From Holtermannia corniformis (Eukaryota > Basidiomycota > Tremellomycetes > Holtermanniales), in assembly GCA_001599935.1 (NCBI GenBank), contig BCIJ01000002.1:1-34040 (forward strand): a stretch of DNA of 34,040 nucleotides. The letters run 5' to 3'. Shown in pieces: positions 1-8,000 of the stretch (within the stretch, counting starts at the first letter, position 1; each line of letters starts with the position of its first letter). The notes beneath the pieces are model-generated. The model worked only from the letters and a program-made list of their open reading frames with translations, did no database searches and had not been told where the DNA came from. The translations under genes were made by a program, and so were the position numbers.

Positions 1-44
1 CCCTAACCCCCTAACCCCCTAACCCCCTAACCCCCTAACCCCCC
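1..44. repeat. Telomere repeat array (CCCCCTAA)n
   Basis: Five consecutive units of the C-rich telomere strand with four or five Cs are visible; the last passes into a non-telomeric sequence at about position 45. The C-rich strand reading 5' to 3' into the window means that base 1 is the outer chromosome end. A TTAGGGGG-type repeat is the kind known from Cryptococcus and relatives, which supports a tremellomycete source. The array is short here, probably because the assembly stops inside it. Confidence 0.95.
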
Positions 45-440
45 AACTCGGTGGGATTTTTCCAACTCCGACTTGGGAACGGGCTGACGGGGGTTAACGG
101 ACTTGACGGGGCTACGGGCCTGACTTGGCCTAATCGACAACTTGTTCGGGTCGACGGGACTGACTTGGCCTAATTGGGCAACTTGGCGTAATCGGGTTAT
201 CGTGCGGGTCGACGGGGCTGACTTGGCCTAATCACTGATACGTTGATGGGGCTGACGGGCAGTCGGGGCCTGATCACATGTCTGACGGGCTTGGGTGGCC
301 TAATCGACAAGTTGTTCGGGTTGACAAGCCATCGGGTTGACTTGGCCTGATTGGACTGACGTGGTGATGGGGTTGACGGGCAGACGGGGTCTAATGACGG
401 GTCTGACGGGCCTGGGTGGCCAAATCAACCAGTCGCAGTG
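45..440. repeat. Degenerate telomere-adjacent repeats
   Basis: The stretch is built from imperfect units containing GACGGGnCTGACTTGGCCTAAT and CGACAACTTGTTCGGG-like blocks. Examples begin near 119, 161 and 219 (TGACTTGGCCTAAT), and near 134 and 304 (CGACAA-TTGTTCGGG). The units drift in length and sequence, so this looks like a decayed subtelomeric satellite rather than a gene. Short open frames cross it on both strands but none resembles a protein. Confidence 0.7.
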
Positions 441-1867
441 GCACAAGTCCAGCAGAATCTTCTTCGCTTCGGCCAAGTCCACTGACTGCGATTCACCAAG
501 TCGAACGAAGCCAGCGGGTCCGACCAAGCCTGGACTGGTTGGGGATCATCCCTGGGTGGCACACCAACTCCCACGGGTGGCACAGTGGCCATTGGGAACT
601 TTCGAACGGCTATAGCTCACCAACGGCTGATTCAAACGCTCTCGCATCGCTGGTATGGCTAATAGACACCATCTAGTTGCGTCTATAAGTCTCAGATCCA
701 TTGAATTACATCATTTTCACTGAAATCTACTGGTTTGACAACCTGGCAGACACTCAGTCATGGTGGAAAGTACCCCGTTACTCTGCCAAAGTCTCATAGC
801 GTTAACTTTTATCCCAAATCTGACCGAGCTAAAAACTTCAGCGTTCGTAGCCCCAAGTGCCACTTAGAGACCTGTGAAGTCGGATTGTCCAAATTCAAAC
901 TCTAGACCCAGCATTGGACCGTGTAAAGTTTCGCACTTTCCTTTCGGTGACTTAGACTCACCAACCGCTGCAGCTGGCGGTCCCTCCACTTCGGGGCAGT
1001 CCAGACTGGTCCTGATCTGACCTCTGCAAGTTAGTTTGCGTCGATCCATGCAGCCGTTCTCCACCAATAAACTCAACGTCCACGTCTTCGGTGGTGGCTC
1101 AGTTCTCACCCTACCGCCAAGTGAGTGGTACCGTTAGAGAGCTACAGACGAGTACGATTCCAATCTGATGACGTCAGTGTGGCACGGACCTTCTGGGTCG
1201 CAGTATTAAGCTGCACAGTTCACTCAGCGTTTTCAGCTGCGTGACTCACTGCGGTGTCAACGGTGCGAGATGACGTAATTCTGACGCCAGATTCGGAATC
1301 AGCGGCCAAAATCATGTAGGGTAGGGTCTAAAAGTCGGCTAATTTAGACATAATCTGAGCCAGAAATCAGCGTTTTCAGCCAGCCAAGGCTCTCTCAGCT
1401 CTCAAAACCGGGAGCCGGGTTTTGGCCAAAATAAGGGACTTAGCCAAATTTCGCGAAAAAAGTCGATTTTCTAAAATTGATTTGCCCTTCAAAAATCATG
1501 ATTTTAAGTCGAAAAAATCGAAAAAATTAATTTAATTAATCCAAATTGACTCTGCCACGCAGCCAAAACCGGGAGCCTGGAAAACGTCGAAAACGTCGAA
1601 AAAGTTAACTTGGCTAACACTTGGCTGAAATGACGTCAGTTTATGACCCAAATGACGCCAGCTAGTCACTCTGGCAGTCATAACCGGCAGCCTTGTTTTA
1701 GTCTAAAATCAACGCTGATTAGACAGTTTAGACAGATGATTAGACAGATGATTAGACCAAGTTAAGATGATTATCCACGTCACTAAGCCTTCATCTGATC
1801 AAAACCAGCTGCCTTGATTTCTGCCAAAATCGACTTGATATCAAGTTTAGTCAGATTAGAAAGATTG
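441..1867. other. Gene-free subtelomeric DNA, AT-rich in part
   Basis: No convincing coding frame is present. The stretch from about 1430 to 1560 is strongly AT-rich. Two copies of an AAAACCGGGAGCC motif lie at 1404 and 1565, and a related AACCGGCAGCC lies at 1682; the same theme recurs further in. Short direct repeats of the TTAGACAGATGATTAGAC type lie around 1720-1760. Nothing here suggests an RNA gene. Confidence 0.6.
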
Positions 1868-2049
1868 CCAGAATTAGTCTAATTTGGACCCAGATTAGCT
1901 TCACTGCAGCCAATCACGGATCCTGTGAAATCACCAAAATCAACGTCAAATTAGACTTGGCATATAAAGACGTGCTAATATCAGCCAAATGGGTCGTCAT
2001 CAGTGGCCAGCTGCAGCCAATCACGGATCCAGTGAAATCACCAAAAATC
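1868..2049. repeat. Subtelomeric direct repeat, copy 1
   Basis: This stretch, beginning CCAGAATTAGTCTAATTTGG, is repeated almost base for base at 2280-2475. The shared blocks run in the same order in both: the GATTAGCTTCACTGCAG block, a CAATCACGGATCC block, GACGTGCTAATATCAGCC, and a second CCAGCTGCA-CCAATCACGGA block. Copy 2 carries a small internal duplication (ATATCAGCCAA twice). It is non-coding. Confidence 0.85.
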
Positions 2050-2279
2050 GACTAGCTTAGTGATTTAGACTGTGACGTTGTTAAGGTTGATTCAGCTAAT
2101 ACTAGCAGTGATTAAGATGACATTAACGCTGATTGAGTTGTAATGGTTGTTCACGTCATGAATGATGTTGCCACTACTAATGACGTCTTAATCAAGAGTG
2201 ACGTACATTTAGCCAACACGTAGCTTTGAAATCAACTGACTAATCAACTTGACTAATGAAGGCAGCTAATCAAATATGA

Positions 2280-2475
2280 CCAGAATTAGTCTAATTTGGA
2301 CCCAGATTAGCTTCACTGCAGTCAATCACGGATCCTGGGAAATCACCGAAATCGATGTCAAATCAAACTTGGCAGATAAAGACGTGCTAATATCAGCCAA
2401 ATATCAGCCAAATCAGTCGTCATCACTGGCCAGCTGCAACCAATCACGGAATCTGGGAAATCACCGAAATCACCC
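2280..2475. repeat. Subtelomeric direct repeat, copy 2
   Basis: Second copy of the repeat at 1868-2049, about 410 bases downstream in the same orientation, with scattered substitutions and a duplicated ATATCAGCCAA. It ends about 200 bases before the dioxygenase start codon, so it may form part of the upstream region of that gene. Confidence 0.85.
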
Positions 2476-2596
2476 AAAAACTGACTTGTACCAAATCTTG
2501 AGATGGCTTATCTAATCTATTATGTAAAGATTGCACAGCGTGTCACCATTACAACTGTGTGCGTAGTCTGTCACCCATTGTGGTATAGTCTAATCT

Positions 2597-2672
2597 GTAA
2601 GTAGCTTCGTCTATCTGCCACAGTCTCTGGTTCAATCCCTGTGGCATTAATGTTTATGCTGACTTTCTACAG
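2597..2672 (+). other. Possible 5'-UTR intron before the dioxygenase
   Basis: A consensus donor GTAAGT at 2597 is matched by a branch-like TGCTGAC at about 2657 and a CTACAG acceptor ending at 2672, five bases before the ATG at 2678. This is the same grammar as the coding introns elsewhere in the window, though at 76 bases it is longer. Inside it lies a 6-bp hairpin, CCACAG (2618) with CTGTGG (2639), and a B-box-like GGTTCAATCCC. If real, transcription starts upstream of 2597. No coding exon was recognised upstream. Confidence 0.4.
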
Positions 2673-2677
2673 ACACA

Positions 2678-3829
2678 ATGGAGGAATCAAAGCAAATCAA
2701 CTACGTCATCACCAAGCGCACATACCCACAGAAGTCTTCAGCCGCCCCTCTCATTCATGAGCTGAGGGATGCATGGAAGGACCGTGCTCTGCACCTGATT
2801 ACAACACTCAAGAATCCCAATCCCAAACAGGTCAAGGCATACTACGACGAAACCCTACGACCCCTTGTACCCCTCCTCATCACCCTCCCTCTCACTGGTG
2901 CCATCAACATCCTCTGTAACGCCAAGCCAGGCTATCCCTGGAATCGTCAGGTTTGGAAAGGCGCACCAGTCCCCCCTCCCAAGTACTGGCTCAAACGGGT
3001 GGACAATGTCATCTGCCACGAAGAGATGGCCATCATTGAGCAACTCTACGCTGGGATGCTTGAAGCCAAGTGCCAATCCCATCTCAAAGAGGAACGGCAT
3101 GAAGGAAATGAGCACCCCTACCACCTGGGCTACTGGGCTAGATACGGCTCAGAAGCCAGAGGCCAATCATGGCTCTCAGCTGATACGGTCCAAGGTGGCG
3201 AGCTGCCAAAAGTCAAGGCAGCGCTTAGGATGCTGTCCTTCTACGACAAGGTCCTGATGAACCGAGCTGGCACCAAGCTGCTCAAAGCGGACCCAGTCGC
3301 AGTGCTCAAAGCACGACAGGTCATGCGAAATGCAGAGATTGATCTGTACGGTCTCCAAGACGTCATCAAGGAGATTGATAAGGAAGTGGGGGGTCAAGCA
3401 CTACGAGGTGGCAACCTGGTCACCATGCTAGCCATCAGCACGGGTTCAGCAGGCCTACCCCACATAGACATCAACGACGCCAGAGGTCTATACACCATCT
3501 GCACCCCAGTGTCTACGCTGGGATGGGATGAACCTGGCGAGGCCTCAGGCCACATGGTCCTACCCCAGCTGGGCGTCATCGTCCCTCTACGGCCAGGACA
3601 GATGATGGCGTTCCACAGTGCCCTTCAAGTCCACTTCGCCACAGAGATCCCAAAGGACAAGAGGGAACGTAGGATGATGATGACGGGGTTCCAGGACCAG
3701 ATGGCCAAGCAACGGTTCATAGGGGATGGAGCACACGTCCAAGACAAGGAGTTGGTGGAAGGAAAGAAAATGTGGCCTCCAGAGAGCAAGAAGAGGAAGC
3801 GTAAGGCAGATCAGATGGATGTAGATTAA
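2678..3829 (+). CDS. 2-oxoglutarate/Fe(II) dioxygenase, fungal TET/JBP-like
   Basis: A 383-residue, single-exon protein. Residues about 245-340 carry a 2OG-Fe(II) oxygenase signature: HID at 262-264 would give the first two iron ligands, GHMVLPQLGVIVPLRPG at 291-307 is the usual strand pair before the distal histidine, H319 is the likely third ligand (H313 is an alternative), and R331-R332 could bind 2-oxoglutarate. The 'LVLPQLG-x-PLRPGD' pattern is, from family knowledge, typical of fungal TET/JBP-type dioxygenases, many of which travel with KDZ transposons. The N-terminal ~240 residues match nothing I recognise. A basic cluster, KKRKRK at 371-376, looks like a nuclear localisation signal. 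Its intact frame amid repeats, and lack of introns in a window where other genes have many, fit a mobile-element origin. The 2OG fold call is fairly firm; the DNA-base substrate is inference. Confidence 0.72.
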   Translation: MEESKQINYVITKRTYPQKSSAAPLIHELRDAWKDRALHLITTLKNPNPKQVKAYYDETLRPLVPLLITLPLTGAINILCNAKPGYPWNRQVWKGAPVPPPKYWLKRVDNVICHEEMAIIEQLYAGMLEAKCQSHLKEERHEGNEHPYHLGYWARYGSEARGQSWLSADTVQGGELPKVKAALRMLSFYDKVLMNRAGTKLLKADPVAVLKARQVMRNAEIDLYGLQDVIKEIDKEVGGQALRGGNLVTMLAISTGSAGLPHIDINDARGLYTICTPVSTLGWDEPGEASGHMVLPQLGVIVPLRPGQMMAFHSALQVHFATEIPKDKRERRMMMTGFQDQMAKQRFIGDGAHVQDKELVEGKKMWPPESKKRKRKADQMDVD

Positions 3830-4121
3830 TTTTTTGCATGGCTCATCTTGTTAAACCAGGCAGCCTGGAAACGACGTGATCAGGTTAAAAGTTGGACTTG
3901 GTGCAGCTGGTCATCACCACAGTCTGGAACACGCTCAAAGCGTACAGACGTTGGACTTGGTCAATCCAGCAGACGTCGGCTTAGCACATGATAGTTTGCC
4001 TGGGTCACGTGACCTTGGCCAGATCATGTGACCTCTGCCAGATCATGTGACTAGGCCAAAGCACATGAAGCTAACGCAGCCAAGCGTGTCATAGCCACTC
4101 ACAACCAGTAGAATTACTCTC
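3830..4121. other. Intergenic; tandem CATGTGAC motifs
   Basis: No gene is seen. A further copy of the dispersed motif (AACCAGGCAGCCTGGAAA) begins at 3854. Between about 4003 and 4070 lie four E-box-like elements in short tandem: one CACGTGAC, two ATCATGTGAC and a related CACATGA. The spacing of about 20 bases resembles a minisatellite or a cluster of bHLH-type sites; which of the two cannot be decided from sequence. Confidence 0.5.
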
Positions 4122-4188
4122 GCCATCTTAGTCTAGTGGTTAAGGTGGCTCGATTCTTGCTGGTAACAGTTCGAATCTAGACGTAGCA
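4122..4188 (+). repeat. tRNA-derived element (SINE head or tRNA pseudogene)
   Basis: A perfect RNA polymerase III A-box, TAGTCTAGTGG, lies at 4129-4139, and a near-perfect B-box, AGTTCGAATCT, at 4168-4178, at about tRNA spacing. The first ~22 bases, starting GCCATCTTAG, look like the 5' half of a tRNA-His. However, the acceptor ends (GCCATCT and CGTAGCA) do not pair and the T stem is mostly mismatched, so this is not a working tRNA gene. A tRNA-derived SINE head followed by an unrelated body is the best reading; a decayed tRNA gene is the alternative. Confidence 0.6.
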
Positions 4189-4359
4189 TTCGCTTATCTT
4201 GCATTCTCCAGACGATGGTAAGTCATTGGCCCTGTTAGCCGAGCTCTAACGAATACTAACTCTACGTCAGATTTGATCTAATCCCAACAGTTTCGTGTGC
4301 GAGGGTGGCCTGTGAGTAGAACCTCGTGTCCGGCGCAGTGTCCTTTTTGCCTCTCTTTC

Positions 4360-4673
4360 ACCCCTCTGCGTACACTGGGTATTTTTTACCTCATCTGCGC
4401 CTTCTGTGTCCTCTGCGTATTTTTTTCTGTGTTCTGCGTCTCTGTGCTCTGTGCACGCTGTGTCCTCTGCGTCCCTCTGTTCATTGTCCAAGTTGCGCAA
4501 GTTACGTAGTCAGCATTCAATTTTAGGGGTTCTGCGTCTGTGTTCTGCATCTCAATGCGTTGCGCCTATGTGGTCTGCGTCTCTGGTCTGCGTCTCTGTG
4601 GTCTACGTCTCTGTACAGCTGTGTCCTCTGCGTCCCTGTGTCCATTGTCCAAGTTGCGCAAGTTACGTAGTCA
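4360..4673 (+). repeat. CT-rich TCTGCGTC repeat with a 55-base duplication
   Basis: The stretch is dominated by variants of TCTGCGTC/TCTGTG on one strand. Within it a 55-base segment at 4458-4512 is repeated at 4619-4673 with only a few changes; both contain TTGCGCAAGTTACGTAGTCA. Several open frames of 60-110 codons cross it, but they are low-complexity products of the pyrimidine-rich strand and are not called as genes. Confidence 0.75.
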
Positions 4674-4872
4674 ACATCTTCACGGGTTTAAATGTGACTT
4701 GCCTATCTGCGCAGTGCTGTCATTGGTCTATCTAGGCAGCCTGGAAATCGTCGAAATCATGCAAACAAGACACTTGTACATGACTCTGATGTCCAGAACA
4801 CTCTGATACACGCCTAATTTGTCCAACTTGGTGGTGCAGCAAACTAAAGATCAGCCAACGTCCTCTTCTCTC

Positions 4873-4963
4873 TCAATCACGGCAGCCCGGAAAAGGGCAA
4901 ATAGAAATAAAATGACCCTTTGCTCTCCTCGCGCTCAATCACGGCAGCCCGGAAAATAAGCAA
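4873..4963 (+). repeat. Twin CTCAATCACGGCAGCCCGGAAAA motif
   Basis: Two copies of a CTCAATCACGGCAGCCCGGA motif lie 62 bases apart (4873 and 4935), each followed by an A-rich run and AATAAAATGA. Related GGCAGCCTGGAAA sequences occur at about 1572, 3859 and 4735. They lie just beyond the 3' end of the helicase gene. The function is unknown. Confidence 0.6.
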
Positions 4964-5086
4964 ATTGGAATAAAATGATGCTTGGGGCTTGCAGCTCGCC
5001 AAGTTAGCACCACCGCTGATCTTTTAAGCCATTATCACTGTGGACCAGACGGTCATCTCGCTCGCCCAGGCTGCCGGTATTATACA

Positions 5087-8000
5087 TCAAGCTAAGATAC
5101 GGACATTACAATCATCAAAGCCTTCGAGAATCCATAGTGCCAACCGTATCGCACCCGTCAAACCTCCCTCATCCTTCGTTGGCAGCCATTCGTGCAAGTC
5201 GTTGTCGCTTGGGAACATGTCGCGCAGGATCTGATTCCCCTCGTGGTCTGCCCGCTTGTATGCCACATAGATGAGCTCGGGAATAAAGTCAGCGTAGACG
5301 GAGCAGTTGCGCCACTCGCGGCTGTGGAGGACGTTGACACCGGTTGTAGACTGCAGAGGCAGCCAGCACTTGCGGCATTCGCCGTACGGCCACTTGATCT
5401 GACGCTTCCATTCGGCAAGATCGAGGATGCTGTCTTGCCAGTACGGACAGTCACGGACGCAGTGCCGCTCAGTCATCCCATTGGCCGCGCAGATGGGACA
5501 AGACCGGTCCTCGGGATTAGGATGGTCGCAGTGGTGCCGCATCAAGCCGTTGAGACGAAGCAGCAGCGAGCTCGAGTGGAGGCGCTCGTGCTGGACCGCT
5601 GTCGAGTCTGACAAAGTCGAGGACGATGACTTTGGCCGGCTCGCTTGACTTGATTGACGAACGGCTTGACGGTCGAGCGCAGCTGCCGAAGACGTCACAC
5701 GTTTGCTGGGACCGCCTTGGTTGTCCTCAGCCTTACGCTTCAGAGGCTGCGACAGCGTCCACATTGGTGATTGAACAGACTCTGCAAGGGACGAGTCGCT
5801 GATCGTGTTGACGCTTGGTCTCGGCAGCTGAGAAAGTGGCCAAAGTGGGCGCGAAGGCAACGCAGGGGGAGTTGGCGGCTGGATTGGCCTCAGAGCAGGC
5901 GACGTCGTGAGGGGCGGAGTCACCGGCGCAAGTACCGGAGCTGGCGGAGTGATGGGGAAGGCTTGCGTCACAGCGTCCCTGAGCTGCACGCCGTCGCCAT
6001 TGGTCTTGACGCTGCCAGCAACGCGGAACAGGTTTTGAAGTCCTCGACGATCACCGCAGTTGTCGCAGAGCAGCGGCTTCGGGGTGAAAAAGCAGTTGTC
6101 TGCGCGATCATTCAGCAGCGTGCTGATTTGATGACGACGACAAGTCTGACGGTCGTCGCAGTAGTCGATCATGGCTTGCTGACCCGTGACGTCTGGCAGC
6201 ACGGGAGTTCGACGATGTGCCGAGGGAAAGACGTATGACAACGCCTGCTTGCCAGTGCGTCCGCTACGGCCGACCTCTTGTGCAAAGCTCAGTAGGTCAT
6301 CAGGCTCGCCAACGTGGATCACCGCGTCAACGTTTGGCAAGTTGACGCCACAGCCAAGACCAGCTGTAGTGCAGAGGACGCGGTCGGTTATGTTCTTTGA
6401 CCCGTTGGTGAACGCCCACAGCATTGCCGTGCGCATGTCCTCGGTCATCCCGCTGTGGTGGAACCCGCAGCCGAGCTTGGCTGCCAACGCCTCGACTTGC
6501 TTCTTGGCACCGCTGCAGAAGACGAGCACGCGTGACGTAGGCGTGAGGGTGCCGCGGTCAAACCAGTGCGTGATCAAAGCCTTGACACTGTTGAACAGGA
6601 GCGTGCCAGACAGTCGCTGAGGGTGGACGAGGTACGAGTGGTGCTGGTTGACAATAGGTAGGCCAACGTGTGCAGCGCGGCTGATCTGCAGAGAGTCCAG
6701 CAGCGGGGTAATCATGGGCTGCGGACATGTTGCCGTGACGAGGATCATAGGTCGAGCCAGCTTGCGCAGCGCCTTGAGCTTCGTCATGTGCTCGCGGTAT
6801 CTTGCCGAGCAGACGACGAGGTGGGCCTCTTCAATGACGATACGCTTGAGCGGTGTCTCGAGTTGCGCCGCCCAGTCGAGGAAATGCTTGGTGACTGCCT
6901 GTTCAACAGACACGAAGACAACGCCGCTGACGTGCCGCTGGTACCCGACCTTTTCAAAAGGGTGCGCAATTTTGGCATGGACGTCTCGGTGGTTGCCAAG
7001 TTGCTCGAGCTCGGCCAAGAACTCGTTGAGCAGCGCGCGCAGTGGTACAACCACAATGGTACACTCGTTTCTCTCGCAGAGTGCAGCCAGCTTCCACACG
7101 TAGCTTTTGCCCGCACCAGTTGGGATCGTCACCAACAGGTTGTCGTCCTCCGTCTTGGCCTCGAGAGTGAGCATGCAGGCGTACGCTTGCTCTGCAGACC
7201 GAAAGGCGCCGCTCTTGTGCAGGATGGACAGAGCCTTGAACACATTTGTTGTCAGAGGCGGCAGAGGTGGGAGCGGGACGATGCGAGATGACGACGGCAA
7301 GGTGAGGACTGGCGCAGTGGGTGGTGGAGTGAGCTGCGGCTTGAGACGCGCAGCAACGAGGCTGGCGATCAGGTCGTAGTCTACGCCAGACTCAGACTTG
7401 ACTGGCTCGGTCTTGATTTTATACGAGTCGTCTACTCGAGGACCGCACTTGAGTAGGTGGTGCCATTCGCGGCTCGCAAGCTGAAAGCACTGGAGCGAGT
7501 TGCCATGTAGACCCGCGAGGTCAGCCGAGTTGAGACCGTAGTACGCCCTCGCCGTAGACGACGTGTGGCCAGCTTGGAGGTCCTCAATGTCGTCCTCGAC
7601 CTCAATGGGTTGATTCGGCAAGACCTTGTGTTTTTGCTGGATGAGGACAACGGCCTGACGCCAGTCTTGCAAGCCAATCTCCGCTTCGCAGTGCTCCATC
7701 AATGCAAGCTTCAAAGCCTCGCTGAGGTTGACGCCGCTCCACTGGACGCCGTGCGAGGCCAAAAGGTAGCTGCGCGTGATGGCTACCTTTTCCTCGGCGT
7801 CCGCAGCGTCCTTGGCAATGTTCCCGACCAAGTACGCCTCAACGGGTCGGATGAAGACGAGGTACTTGAGCAGCAGCTCAGAGACGCACAACGGCAGCTC
7901 GCGAGGGATAGGCTTGTCCTTGCCAATGAGGTTTGCGCTCTTGTGGTACTGCAGGATGACGGTGAGACGACCCGAGATGGCAAAGACGTTGCGCAGTGTA

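Noticed and set aside
300..676. Open frames of 75-92 codons on both strands near the telomere
   Set aside because: They run through degenerate subtelomeric repeats, show no domain and no consistent start, and mirror each other on opposite strands.
2276..2515. 79-codon frame before the dioxygenase
   Set aside because: It lies inside copy 2 of the direct repeat; copy 1 does not keep the frame.
4122..4188. A functional tRNA gene
   Set aside because: The A-box and B-box are good, but the acceptor and T stems do not pair, so it is called a tRNA-derived element instead.
4297..4806. Several cysteine/serine-rich frames of 66-109 codons
   Set aside because: They are translations of the CT-rich TCTGCGTC repeat and are low-complexity in all frames.
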